Source of the DNA: Caballeronia sp. dw_276
GTDB taxonomy: Bacteria > Pseudomonadota > Gammaproteobacteria > Burkholderiales > Burkholderiaceae
Reading direction: 5' to 3'
Assembly: GCF_018449635.1 (NCBI RefSeq)
Contig: NZ_JAAVUV010000010.1
Coordinates: 220,748 to 284,747, forward strand
Length of the DNA: 64,000 bases
A model generated the notes under the pieces. That model was not told where the DNA came from. It ran no database searches and was given only the letters and a program-made list of their open reading frames with translations. The position numbers and the translations under genes were made by a program. Shown here in pieces: positions 43,706 to 52,863 of the stretch (positions within the stretch are counted from its first letter, which is position 1; every line of letters starts with the position of its first letter).

Positions 43706-44490
43706 ATCAGAACGACCTCGTATGGACGCGTGAGGCGTTCCAGCACGTGCGCGGGAAGAATGGCGTCGCGTCCTGTGGAACCGTCGGCTTCTATCTGGCT
43801 GCGGAACGCCTGCACCGCGTGCAACTTGCGGGCGTGCGTTGTTTCGTCCAGCACGATGCGGCGTGCGCGGCTCCACGGCACGCGCGAATCGTCCGGCGTT
43901 GCCCAATGCCAGGTCCAGACGGGGACTTCCACGAACGGCAGATCCAGCGTGGCCGCAATGGCCGTCACCGCGCGGCCGACCGATTCATGATCCGGATGAC
44001 CGTCATACCGCCACGTTCCGAACACAACGTCGCCGGGTTGCAAATGCGTTTCGAGCGCCTTGGACAGGTCGGATTCAAAGGTTTCACCGCCGCCGTCGGG
44101 CAGATGCAGCCGGACCATCACGACATGGCGCATGCGCAAACGCTGAAGCGCGTCGCGCGTTTCCTGAGGCCTGGTGGCAGCGAGGCGCGCAGCGGGCCAC
44201 TCGGGCGAACCGGGATGACTCGCGGTGCCGTCGGTCACCGCGATGATCAGCACCTTGCGGCCCAAGTCGGACAAGCGGGCGAGCAAACCGCCTGTGCCGA
44301 GGATTTCGTCGTCGGGATGCGGCGACACGATCACCGCGCGTGCGCCGGGCGGCACGAGCGTGGCCGGATCGACTTCGGGCAAGGTTGAAAGTTGCTCGGA
44401 GCCTTGCCATGCGGCTTCCGGCGTACCTTGTCCCTTGATTGCCCGGTCGTTTTCGCCTTCATTCGCCACTGGAGTCACTACAGGTTCCAT
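43702..44490 (-). CDS. PIG-L family deacetylase
   Basis: A 262-residue zinc-dependent deacetylase of the LmbE/PIG-L fold, whose known members remove acetyl groups from N-acetylglucosaminyl compounds. VIVSPHPDDEILGTGGLLAR near residue 53 has the zinc motif HPDD (His58, Asp60/61). WRYDGHPDHESVGRAV near residue 150 supplies the second zinc His. The N-terminal 40 residues are a low-complexity lead. The start at 44490 has GAGGAAAG upstream and overlaps the acyl-CoA dehydrogenase end by 13 bases. It is the middle gene of a coupled operon. Confidence 0.9.
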   Translation of the reverse strand: MEPVVTPVANEGENDRAIKGQGTPEAAWQGSEQLSTLPEVDPATLVPPGARAVIVSPHPDDEILGTGGLLARLSDLGRKVLIIAVTDGTASHPGSPEWPAARLAATRPQETRDALQRLRMRHVVMVRLHLPDGGGETFESDLSKALETHLQPGDVVFGTWRYDGHPDHESVGRAVTAIAATLDLPFVEVPVWTWHWATPDDSRVPWSRARRIVLDETTHARKLHAVQAFRSQIEADGSTGRDAILPAHVLERLTRPYEVVLI

Positions 44491-45524
44491 GCGCTGCTTT
44501 CCTCTTTGACAATCCGCTCTGCAAGCGCGGCTTCGTCGCGTTCGGCGTGGCTCTGCCGGATAAACACGGGTAGATCGGCCATCAAGCTGGCGAAATGGCG
44601 ATTGCGGCAAAGTGGCGCCGCGCCGAGCGCACGGCCGGCACGTTCGATGACTTCAATCGCCGCCCGCTCCGCCGCGAGCCGGGCGCGGAAAGCGCCTGGC
44701 AAAGCGTCGGCATGCGGCTCACGGTCGATTTGCGCGGCCGTTTCACGCAGAAGGCTGGCTGTGCTGGAAAGCGCGGTATCGATGGCGCCGAGATGCGCGA
44801 GCTTGTACGGGTCTGCGCGTCGCGCCGCATCCTGCTTGACGAAGTTGCCAATAGCCGCGGCCGCGCCAAACCAGCACGCCGCAATGCCGCCTCCGCCATG
44901 CCAGAATCCCGCGCGTTCCAGATACGCGCGCGGTGCGCCGATGCGCGTGGCGCGCGCGTTGTCAAAGTGAACGTCGACGCTGGCGCTCGCGGACATTCCG
45001 ACCGCCATCCATCCCTCGTCGGTGACATGAATTCCGGGTTGACGCAGGTCGACGGCCGCGAGAATTGGCTCGTCCCGTTCGTTCCATGCAGTGACGAGCG
45101 CGTGGCTCACGGACGCAGCGCCCGAGCACCACGCCTTGGTGCCCTGAAGTGCGATTTCGCCGCCTCCGTCCGATACGACCTTCGCAACAACTCTCGCCTT
45201 CGGCGGTTCGGCGGCCCAGACGCCCCATGCCTGACCGCTTTCCGGGGCAAATCCATCGCCTATTTCCGCAATGATCGCAAGGGCGTCCGTGTGTCCTTCG
45301 TATAGTTTTACCAGCGCCAGGTCGCACGCGGCAACGGCGGCGAGGGCCCGCCACCGCTCGAGCGTCGCGCCGTGGCCGGGACGCGGCAACCGGTCGAGCC
45401 CGGCGTCGATCAAAGCCTGCAGCGCGTGAGCGGTATCGGCGGCCGAGCCTCGCTTGAAGCGGAGCTCGCGTAAAAACGGATCGAGCGCGGACGAAGTCGC
45501 GATGCCGTCAGTCATTCTCTGCAT
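44478..45524 (-). CDS. acyl-CoA dehydrogenase family protein
   Basis: A 348-residue flavoprotein-fold protein. AWGVWAAEPPKARVVAKVVS and GTKAWCSGAASVSHALVTAW around residue 130 match the FAD-binding middle domain, and the helical C-terminal domain follows. It is shorter than typical acyl-CoA dehydrogenases (about 380-390), and the usual catalytic Glu region cannot be placed by eye, so it may not act on classical acyl-CoA. It is the first gene of a leftward operon with the PIG-L deacetylase and methyltransferase. Confidence 0.85.
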   Translation of the reverse strand: MQRMTDGIATSSALDPFLRELRFKRGSAADTAHALQALIDAGLDRLPRPGHGATLERWRALAAVAACDLALVKLYEGHTDALAIIAEIGDGFAPESGQAWGVWAAEPPKARVVAKVVSDGGGEIALQGTKAWCSGAASVSHALVTAWNERDEPILAAVDLRQPGIHVTDEGWMAVGMSASASVDVHFDNARATRIGAPRAYLERAGFWHGGGGIAACWFGAAAAIGNFVKQDAARRADPYKLAHLGAIDTALSSTASLLRETAAQIDREPHADALPGAFRARLAAERAAIEVIERAGRALGAAPLCRNRHFASLMADLPVFIRQSHAERDEAALAERIVKEESSAWNL

Positions 45525-45760
45525 GATGAATCCTGGCCGCTTCGATAAATTGGATGGGGATCGTCCGCGGGTCTGCCGCTACCCGTGACAATGCGTTGCC
45601 ACCAAGTGTGGCAAGGCACATGCCCGGCCACCAGTCCGCCAAATGGCATATGACTTGAAGCAAACCGAAACACTCGTTTTTTTGGACGCCGTTTCACGTC
45701 TCGCGTCAGCTCATATCCCATTTGGCCGAGTCGACAGGGCGCCTGGACCAGCCTCAAATA

Positions 45761-45785
45761 GCAAAAAAGCCGCACATGGCGGCTT
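45761..45785 (-). terminator. terminator after the symporter gene
   Basis: On the minus strand, AAGCCGC-CATGT-GCGGCTT (45785-45767) is followed by a run of T (45768-45763). It lies about 70 bases past the symporter stop at 45855. Confidence 0.82.
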
Positions 45786-45854
45786 GATGCTTGGTTCGGG
45801 GGAGAAATCGTGCAACAGCTTGCATTGTTCTCAGATAAAGCGCCGGACCGGCGT

Positions 45855-46874
45855 TTATTGGCGAGCTTGCGCGCCCGCTCCCTGAGGTTGATTGGCTTGT
45901 TCGCCGGAGGTGTCGCGTGCGCCCCAACGCTGAGCGAGGACTGCGCATGTCATCAGTTGGATCTGGTGAAACAGCATGAGCGGCAGCACGACTGCGCCCA
46001 CGGCATGCGAGGCGAAAATAACCTTCGCCATTGGAATACCGGACGCCAGGCTCTTCTTCGATCCGCAAAAGATGATCGTGATCTGGTCCGCCCGGTTGAA
46101 CCCAAGCCGCTTGCTGGCGATAGTCGTCACCAGAAGCGCCAAGGCCAGCAAGACGACGTTGACCACCACCAGGCCGCCAAGCGTTTGCATCGAAATCGTG
46201 TGCCAGATGCCTTCATTCACCGCTTCGCTGAATGCAACGTACACAACCAGCAGGATGGAGCCCTGATCGACAAATCGCAGGATGCTGCGATTTTTATCGA
46301 GCCATTTGCTGATCAACGGCCGTAGCAATTGCCCGGCTATGAAAGGAACGAGCAATTGCAAAACGATGTTGCCGACCGTATGCCATGCAGAACCCGCGCG
46401 GCCGGCGCTGTCCGTCACCACCAGGCCCACGAGCGCAGGCGTGATGAAGATTCCGAGCAGACTGGACGCGGACGCTGCACAAACGGCCGCCGGCACATTG
46501 CCTTTGCCTATTGATGTGAACGCTATGGACGATTGCACGGTGGAGGGCAGCGTGCATAGGAACAGGATGCCCATGTAGAGCGCAGGCGTGACGAGCGGCG
46601 TGAGGATGGGTTTCAGCGCCAGCCCCAGCAACGGAAACAGCGCGAACGTGCTCAGCAGAACCACGATATGCAGACGCCAGTGCGTCATGCCCGACACGAT
46701 TGCCTCGCGCGAGAGCTTCGCGCCGTGTAGGAAAAACAACAGTCCGACCGCAATGTTCGTCAGCCAGTTGAAGCCGATGGCTGCGTCGCCGCGGCAGGGC
46801 AACAGGCTGGCAAGAATCACCGTGCCAATGAGCGCAAGCGTGAAGTTATCGGGGAGGAACTTGGGGCGGGTCAT
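45855..46874 (-). CDS. bile acid:sodium symporter family protein (SLC10A7/YfeH-like)
   Basis: A 339-residue membrane protein with about ten hydrophobic helices. GLLFFLHGAKLSREAIVSGM, TLPSTVQSSIAFTSIGKGN and FCGSKKSLASGIPMAKVIF are hallmarks of the SLC10A7/YfeH branch of the BASS superfamily. The start at 46874 (MTRPKFLPDN) is standard for the group; longer starts at 47018 would add an unlikely lead. It stands alone, with its own terminator. The transported ion or metabolite is not known. Confidence 0.9.
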   Translation of the reverse strand: MTRPKFLPDNFTLALIGTVILASLLPCRGDAAIGFNWLTNIAVGLLFFLHGAKLSREAIVSGMTHWRLHIVVLLSTFALFPLLGLALKPILTPLVTPALYMGILFLCTLPSTVQSSIAFTSIGKGNVPAAVCAASASSLLGIFITPALVGLVVTDSAGRAGSAWHTVGNIVLQLLVPFIAGQLLRPLISKWLDKNRSILRFVDQGSILLVVYVAFSEAVNEGIWHTISMQTLGGLVVVNVVLLALALLVTTIASKRLGFNRADQITIIFCGSKKSLASGIPMAKVIFASHAVGAVVLPLMLFHQIQLMTCAVLAQRWGARDTSGEQANQPQGAGAQARQ

Positions 46875-47383
46875 CGGAAATTCTTGGAAGTTTGCCGTGC
46901 ATTGGAGTGCGTAACGGTCCTGAAACGAGATCGCCGTCATAGTGAGACGAGGAAAAGCGCTCAAAAACGCGTCGAGACTGCTATTTTCGCCGGATTGCGA
47001 TTCAATAAGCAAATTCATTTAAATGATTTATTAATGCGGTTTATGCATCAATTTTGGCGTCTTGTTGCCACCGATAGAACCAGCTGCGGACCGGTGGTTC
47101 TACTCCGGAATTCACGCGTTTCGCTCATACGAAATCGGGATCAGGACTAACCCGAATCGGCAAAAAAGTGTGAAGTAACATGGTGTTACAACCATCAGGA
47201 AGACCTAACACTTTTTGGCTCGACGCCGATCATCGCGCGCAATAAATTGATCGGTAGACCGGTTGGCAGGACGCCATCGCCAAGGCGAAATGTTCTGATC
47301 ATCCGACAGCAACCGGTCGGCGATGCAAACGGAACCCACGTTCCAAGCACGCTCGAACGAGTCGGACGCCTCGCAGTATTGAC
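46875..47383. other. intergenic region, no supported gene
   Basis: 509 bases between the leftward symporter and a rightward exported protein gene. The region is relatively AT-rich around 46990-47060. Small open frames are present but without ribosome sites. Confidence 0.4.
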
Positions 47384-47830
47384 ATGCCGCTCACCCGAAT
47401 TCGCCACGCTCGTCGCTTGATTCTTGCCGCTGCAACCGGCCTGGTTGCGGCGTCGGCAATGTTGGCAACGGCGGCATTCGCCGGTGGCGCAGGGTCAAGC
47501 GGGACCGTACTCACTCGCAGCGTTTTCAATCGCGGCGGCGAAGCGCACGGGCAATGGCAAGCCGTCAACCAACGCGCCATGCGGGTTGACGACGTGGACA
47601 GCGGCGCACAGCCTTTTGTTTTCCAGCGTGTTGCCGCCGGATCCGGACTGACCTCCGTCAGCGCCGAAGTCCGCGGTGGGGCGCGTGGCGACCAGGGTGC
47701 GCAATTGCATGGTGGCGGATCGATCCGCGCCGACATCGCGCGGTATAACGAAGAGCGCAGCACGCCACGTGCGTCGGGTCGCCAATCCGACGATCCCCGT
47801 TCTCCGGCCAATTCGGCGTACCGCAATTAA
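47384..47830 (+). CDS. putative exported hypothetical protein
   Basis: A 148-residue product whose first 33 residues look like a signal peptide: basic start (PLTRIRHARR), hydrophobic core (LILAAATGLVAASAMLATAA), and an AFA-GG cleavage site. The mature part is glycine/serine/arginine-rich, hydrophilic and without recognisable domain. The ribosome site is poor. The call rests on the signal peptide; overlapping minus-strand frames look less credible. Confidence 0.5.
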   Translation: MPLTRIRHARRLILAAATGLVAASAMLATAAFAGGAGSSGTVLTRSVFNRGGEAHGQWQAVNQRAMRVDDVDSGAQPFVFQRVAAGSGLTSVSAEVRGGARGDQGAQLHGGGSIRADIARYNEERSTPRASGRQSDDPRSPANSAYRN

Positions 47831-48538
47831 TCCGATAAGCTCAGTCATCGAAGTACTGCGAAGCCGATTAGTTAAAAATCAGAGATAGTGCATAAGCACA
47901 TTAATCCATTCACGCTTTCTCTATTACCAATTCGGCACTTGGCGATTAACGGCGCCTGCATAGCCTGCACAAAACAAAAAACAATTCCGTCGTCTATGGA
48001 TAGCGTAGCGATGACGTAATGACGCCACAGTTCCGAGACACCTCGACGCAGCTCTCTTCCTCCCAAAATCATCTGCATTAACAATGCGCTCTGCCTGATT
48101 TTTGAACGCATTTTCAATGTCCGCTCCAAAGCAACCAGCGCGTCTGCGCCGTCGCATATGGCGCGCGGGGCGATCGATGCATGCATCCAAGCGCCGCATT
48201 CAAACACGGCGAGTTGCGCAAGATCACGCTTCATTTAAGTCCGCCATGTGCAACCTATTCGAATCGCTATACGCGGCATAAGCAAAGTTATTTTTGTCCA
48301 GAAAAATGATCCGTAAAGATGGTTCCGCGTTGAATGAGCGCCATGAGTGCCATCAGTGTGTCGGCCATCCAGCACCGACCGTACGAAATGCCTTTGAGCC
48401 GCGTCCCGAGTCAGACCAAGAGTCATGTCATTGAATCAGGCTGTCCATAACGGGCATTCATAAGAACAGTTAAATAAAGAGCGAGGCATTCATTGCTCGC
48501 GACATCCCGGTTTTAACGTTGATACGACAGGAGAGTCC
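47831..48538. other. long leader region upstream of the porin gene
   Basis: 708 bases, less GC-rich than the surroundings, with no supported gene. A 120-codon minus-strand frame at 47872-48234 lacks family features. Porin genes in this group often have long regulated leaders, including sRNA targets, but no specific element is recognised. Confidence 0.4.
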
Positions 48539-49621
48539 ATGAAGCCAACCGTGAACCGCGCGCTGAAAGCCGCGGCCAAGGCGACCGTTACTGCTGGCAT
48601 GTTCGGCTTGCTTGCCGCCAGTACCGTCCACGCGCAATCGAGTGTCCAGCTGTACGGACAGGTCGACGAATGGGTGGGCGCTACGAAGTTTCCAGGCAGC
48701 GACCGGGCCTGGAACGTGGGCGGCGGCGGTATGTCGACGTCGTACTGGGGCATGAAGGGCAGCGAAGATCTGGGTAACGGGTACAAGGCCATCTTCACGT
48801 TGGAGAGCTTCTTCCGGGCGCAAAACGGTCAGTACGGGCGCTTTCAGGGCGACACGTTTTTCGCACGCAACTCGTACGTTGGTATTCAGTCGCCGTACGG
48901 TACCGTCACCGCAGGCCGCCTGACCACGCAACTGTTTGTATCGACGATCCTGTTTAATCCGTTCATCGATTCCTACACCTTCTCGCCGATGGTGTATCAC
49001 GTGTTCCTCGGTCAGAGCACGTTCCCGACGTACACGACCGATCAGGGCGTGGTTGGCGATTCGGGCTGGAACAACTCCGTGCAGTACACGACGCCCGATT
49101 TCAGCGGCCTGTCGGGCAGCGTCATGTACGGCCTCGGCAATCAGGCCGGCGAGAATGGCGCCAAGAAATACAGCGCGCAGTTCCTCTACTTCCACGGTCC
49201 GTTTGCCGCGACCGGCGTGTATCAGTACGTGAACTTCAGCTCGGCGCCGACCGACCTCTCGACATTCGTGCCGGGCTACAAGAGCCAGAGCGTGGCGCAG
49301 CTCGGCGCATCGTACGACATGAAGTACGTCAAGTTCTTCGCGCAGTACATGTACACGAAGAACGATATCGATCCCGGTACGTTCCACGTCAACACCGGAC
49401 AAGGCGGCGTGACGATTCCGGTTGGGGTGGGTTCGGTGATGGCGTCGTACGCGTATTCGCGCAGCAATGGCGGGCTCGATCAGACGCACAAGAGCTGGGC
49501 GCTCGGCTACGACTATCCGCTCTCGAAGCGCACCGATGTCTACGCGGCGTATCTCAACGACAAATACACGAGCATCTCCAGCGGCAATACCTACGGCGTC
49601 GGCATTCGCGCGAAGTTCTGA
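48539..49621 (+). CDS. Gram-negative porin
   Basis: A 360-residue outer-membrane beta-barrel. The signal peptide ends AASTVHA-QSS, and the mature protein starts QSSVQLYGQVDEWVG, a classic Burkholderia-type porin start. SYWGMKGSEDLGNGYKAIFT is the family signature, and FARNSYVGIQSPYGTVTAGR follows. The protein ends YGVGIRAKF, with the terminal Phe required for outer-membrane assembly. AGGAGAGTCC precedes the ATG. It forms general diffusion channels as a trimer. Confidence 0.95.
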   Translation: MKPTVNRALKAAAKATVTAGMFGLLAASTVHAQSSVQLYGQVDEWVGATKFPGSDRAWNVGGGGMSTSYWGMKGSEDLGNGYKAIFTLESFFRAQNGQYGRFQGDTFFARNSYVGIQSPYGTVTAGRLTTQLFVSTILFNPFIDSYTFSPMVYHVFLGQSTFPTYTTDQGVVGDSGWNNSVQYTTPDFSGLSGSVMYGLGNQAGENGAKKYSAQFLYFHGPFAATGVYQYVNFSSAPTDLSTFVPGYKSQSVAQLGASYDMKYVKFFAQYMYTKNDIDPGTFHVNTGQGGVTIPVGVGSVMASYAYSRSNGGLDQTHKSWALGYDYPLSKRTDVYAAYLNDKYTSISSGNTYGVGIRAKF

Positions 49622-49637
49622 CGCGAAATCCAGGCGC

Positions 49638-49678
49638 AAAAAAATCCCCGCCAGGTCCAGACCTGGCAGGGATTTTTT
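49638..49678. terminator. bidirectional terminator between porin and nitronate monooxygenase genes
   Basis: CCAGGTC at 49651-49657 pairs with GACCTGG at 49660-49666, extended outward by AATCCC/GGGATT and flanking A and T runs. Confidence 0.9.
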
Positions 49679-49692
49679 CATCCATCAGCGGA

Positions 49693-50658
49693 TCAACGCG
49701 CGATCCCGAGCCGATCCTTCGCGGCGCCGTATTCCTGTGTGAGGCGCGCCACGAGTTCTGCGACCGTCGGGACATCGTCCATCAGGCCGACACCTTGTCC
49801 CGCGCCCCAGATTTCTTTCCAGGCTTTCGCCTTGACAGCGGCATCGCCGAAATTCATGGCGTTTTTATCCGATGCCGGCAGCGCATCCGGATCCAGTCCC
49901 GCGTTCACGATGCTTTGGCGAATGTAGTTACCGTGCACCCCGGTGAACAGGTTCGTGTAGATGATGTCGGCCGCCTTCGACCCCACGATTGCCGTCTTGT
50001 AGTCTTCCAGCGCATGGGCCTCGCGCGTCGCGATGAAGCGCGTGCCGATATACGCGAAATCAGCGCCCATTGCCTGTGCGGCCAGGATCGATCCGCCATT
50101 GGCGATCGCGCCGGACAACGCGATGGGTCCATCGAACATGCGGCGCACTTCGCCGACCAGCGCGAACGGCGACGTCATTCCCGCGTGACCGCCGGCGCCC
50201 GCCGCGACGAGGATCAGGCCATCGACGCCCGCTTCCAGCGCCTTCTCCGCATGCCGCAAATTGATTACGTCGTGCAGCACGATGCCGCCGTAGCTGTGAA
50301 CCGCGTCGATCATCTCCTTCACCGGCGCGCGCAAGCTCGTGATGAAAATCGGCACGCGATGCTCCACGCAGACGCGTACATCGGCTTCAAGGCGCGCGTT
50401 CGAGTGATGCACGATCTGGTTCACCGCGACCGGACCCACCGGCGTGCCCGGATTCGCCGCCTTGTGCGCCTCGATGCCCTCGTTGATCTGCGTGAGCCAT
50501 TCATCGAGCAGCTCGGCCGGCCGGGCGTTCAGCGCGGGAAACGAGCCGACAATGCCCGCCTTGCACTGCGCGAGCACAAGCTCCGGATAGCTGACGATAA
50601 ACATGGGTGACGCAATAACAGGCAGCGCGAGGTGTTGCAAAGCGGCGGGGAGTGCCAT
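49693..50658 (-). CDS. nitronate monooxygenase
   Basis: A 321-residue FMN-dependent TIM-barrel enzyme of the 2-nitropropane dioxygenase family, which oxidises alkyl nitronates such as propionate 3-nitronate. LPVIASPMFIVSYPELVLAQ near the N terminus, VDGLILVAAGAGGHAG near residue 150 and PIALSGAIANGGSILAAQAMGADFAYIGTRF near residue 190 bind FMN and phosphate (split here as PIALSGAIANGGS and ADFAYIGTRF). A perfect palindrome lies upstream. The gene is divergent from the dehalogenase-like gene. Class assignment is firm; substrate is inferred. Confidence 0.93.
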   Translation of the reverse strand: MALPAALQHLALPVIASPMFIVSYPELVLAQCKAGIVGSFPALNARPAELLDEWLTQINEGIEAHKAANPGTPVGPVAVNQIVHHSNARLEADVRVCVEHRVPIFITSLRAPVKEMIDAVHSYGGIVLHDVINLRHAEKALEAGVDGLILVAAGAGGHAGMTSPFALVGEVRRMFDGPIALSGAIANGGSILAAQAMGADFAYIGTRFIATREAHALEDYKTAIVGSKAADIIYTNLFTGVHGNYIRQSIVNAGLDPDALPASDKNAMNFGDAAVKAKAWKEIWGAGQGVGLMDDVPTVAELVARLTQEYGAAKDRLGIAR

Positions 50659-50701
50659 GACACGAGTCTCCTGATTGAATAATAAGAAGCGTAATAAACA
50701 G

Positions 50702-50715
50702 CGAACGATCGTTCG
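50702..50715. promoter_or_regulatory. perfect 14-base palindrome, candidate TetR-type operator
   Basis: CGAACGATCGTTCG lies 44 bases upstream of the nitronate monooxygenase start. It resembles operators bound by TetR-family dimers. No regulator gene is adjacent. Confidence 0.5.
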
Positions 50716-50862
50716 ATTATAGGCGATGCTTCAACGCGCATGATCCGGGCGAACTGAGGAAGTCTTCAGGTTCTACCCCGTTTCGGGCCAATGGACAGTC
50801 TAGTATCGTCGGGGACGCCTACAATCGTTTTCCCGTTCATTGGATCATCGGATACAGACGCC

Positions 50863-51756
50863 ATGCCGTTCGAAGACTACCAACCGTTCACCTTCAATGC
50901 TTCCGGCGTCGACATTTTCGGCGTCAAGGGCGGCAACGGGCCGCCGCTGTTGCTGCTGCACGGGCATCCGCAGACGCATGAAATTTGGCACAGGCTGGCG
51001 AAGGACCTGGCGCAGCATTTCACCGTGATTGCCACCGACCTGCGCGGCTACGGCGCGTCGGGCAAGCCGCCGAGCGACGAGCATCACACGCCGTATTCGA
51101 AGCGCGTCATGGCGACCGATCAGGTCGCCGTCATGCGGCATTTCGGGTTCGAGCGCTTCATGGTCTGCGCGCATGATCGCGGCGCGCGCGTGGCACACAG
51201 GATGGCGCTGGATTTTTCGCAAGCGGTCGACCGGCTGATGCTGCTCGATATCGCCCCGACGCTCGCCATGTACGAGGCCACGAATCGCGCTTTCGCAACC
51301 GCTTATTTCCACTGGTTCTTCCTGATTCAGCCGGAGCCGCTGCCCGAATTGCTGATCGGCGCGCATCCGGATGCTTATGTGGAGCGCGTGATGGGAAGCC
51401 GGCACGCGGGTCTCAAGCCGTTTGCGCCACATGCGCTGCAGGCATATCGCGACGCATTGCGTCAGCCCGGCGCGGTCCACGCGATGTGCGAGGACTATCG
51501 GGCATCGGCGAGTATTGATCTTGAACACGATCGCGCCGACCTGGAGTGCGGCAACAAAATTGCGTGTCCGCTGCGTGTGTTGTGGGGGAAGGAAGGCGTG
51601 ATCGAACAATGTTTCGAGCCGCTGGACGAGTGGCGGCGTGTGGCCCGCGATGTCAGCGGTCGTGCGGTTCCTTCCGGGCATTACATTCCCGAAGAAGTCC
51701 CTGAAGAATTGCTCAAGGAAATCCTCGCGTTTTTCGAGGCGACCGAGCGTACGTGA
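50863..51756 (+). CDS. fluoroacetate dehalogenase-like alpha/beta hydrolase
   Basis: A 297-residue alpha/beta hydrolase. The nucleophile is Asp105 in CAHDRGARVAHRMALD, with Arg106 and Arg109 able to bind the substrate carboxylate. Asp129 (LLDIAP) and His273 (SGHYIP) complete the triad. His150, Trp151 (YFHWFF) and Tyr212 (EDYRASASIDLEHD) match the halide-binding trio of fluoroacetate dehalogenase. The spacing corresponds to the enzyme from Rhodopseudomonas palustris, which splits C-F bonds. The start at 50863 gives the family N terminus. Related epoxide or haloalkane hydrolases lack this full set. Confidence 0.88.
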   Translation: MPFEDYQPFTFNASGVDIFGVKGGNGPPLLLLHGHPQTHEIWHRLAKDLAQHFTVIATDLRGYGASGKPPSDEHHTPYSKRVMATDQVAVMRHFGFERFMVCAHDRGARVAHRMALDFSQAVDRLMLLDIAPTLAMYEATNRAFATAYFHWFFLIQPEPLPELLIGAHPDAYVERVMGSRHAGLKPFAPHALQAYRDALRQPGAVHAMCEDYRASASIDLEHDRADLECGNKIACPLRVLWGKEGVIEQCFEPLDEWRRVARDVSGRAVPSGHYIPEEVPEELLKEILAFFEATERT

Positions 51757-51954
51757 CGCCTTCGCGTGGCGTTCATGCAGCATTCAGGTGAGTGTCATTG
51801 GTCTGTAGGGAAAGCACCGATGCGTCTCAAAAACAGGCGCGTTAGGATGCATCAGGCGCTGATCACGTCGACAAAATTCCGCCGCTTGGACCTGCTTTTC
51901 GATGCCTAATCGATCGCAGACAAGCGGCTTTCTTTTTGGCCCGGCGCTGCCGCT

Positions 51955-52863
51955 TTAAGCAACCGTCACCGTTTCGCCTTCCACCCTCAACACGCCGCTT
52001 GTCTGCAACTCGCCGAGATACTTGCGTACCAGTTGCGCGGGGTCATCGGAGAGCATGTTTGCGGCGGCGCGCATTGCCCGGGCGTCACTGGCCATTCGCA
52101 CGAGTTCGCCGACCTGCATGACGCGCAACTCCATCAGCTTGAACACGATCAACACCTTCAGCGCGTTCTTTGCGTTTCGTTCGGGATCCGCCCGCAAATA
52201 ATCAATACGCGATGACGCCACATCCAGCGCCCTGGCAACGTCAGTGAAAGGCGCGCCGTGGCCGGGAATCACGGCACGAACGTCGAGCGTGGCAATCAGG
52301 TCCAGCACCGCGCGTTGTTCCGCGAAGCCGCTTTCGCCTTCCAGCTCCGGAAAGATCACGCCGAAACCGTTTTCCCAAAGGGCGTCGGCGCTGATCAGCA
52401 GGCGTTCTTCCGCCGAGTAGAGCATGAGCGAATGCGGATCGTGGCCGGGAGCGCCGAGCACGGACCAGCTCATGCCGCCCAGTTCCAGCGTGGCGCCCGG
52501 GGCGATCGTGCCGGTGAAATTGAAACGCTCGCATGTTTGAGCGGTCGCGCGGAACGTGAGTTTGTCCTCGTCCCAGGCGCGTACGGCTTGCGCTTCGCTG
52601 TGCGGAATAAGCGTTTCGCATGCGAAGTTCACTTGCAGCAGCGCGTTGCCGCCGCAATGATCCGAGTGCAAATGCGTGTTGACGATCAGATCGAGCGACC
52701 GTCCCGCGCCAAGCGCGTTGCGCACGAGCGCGAGGGTCTGCGCGGCATGCGACGAATAGCCTGAATCGATCAACGCGGTTCTGTTGTCATCGATAAAAAA
52801 CACGTTGTTCGACGACAACCAGCCGCGCTCGAACACGCGCATCGAAACAGGAAGCTGGATCAT
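51955..52863 (-). CDS. MBL fold metallo-hydrolase
   Basis: A 302-residue metallo-beta-lactamase fold hydrolase. VNTHLHSDHCGGNALLQ near residue 82 is the HxHxDH motif. SVLGAPGHDPHSLMLYS and LLISADALWENGFG contribute the later His and bridging Asp, and AVIPGHGAPFTDV the last His. The extra C-terminal helical domain (LIVFKLMELRVMQVGELVRM) is seen in the larger MBL-fold family. Its ATG overlaps the stop of the DUF1289-MaoC gene, so it is the last gene of a five-gene operon. Substrate unknown. Confidence 0.88.
   Translation of the reverse strand: MIQLPVSMRVFERGWLSSNNVFFIDDNRTALIDSGYSSHAAQTLALVRNALGAGRSLDLIVNTHLHSDHCGGNALLQVNFACETLIPHSEAQAVRAWDEDKLTFRATAQTCERFNFTGTIAPGATLELGGMSWSVLGAPGHDPHSLMLYSAEERLLISADALWENGFGVIFPELEGESGFAEQRAVLDLIATLDVRAVIPGHGAPFTDVARALDVASSRIDYLRADPERNAKNALKVLIVFKLMELRVMQVGELVRMASDARAMRAAANMLSDDPAQLVRKYLGELQTSGVLRVEGETVTVA

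Noticed and set aside
47872..48234. 120-codon minus-strand open frame in the porin leader
   Set aside because: No family resemblance and no convincing start signal.
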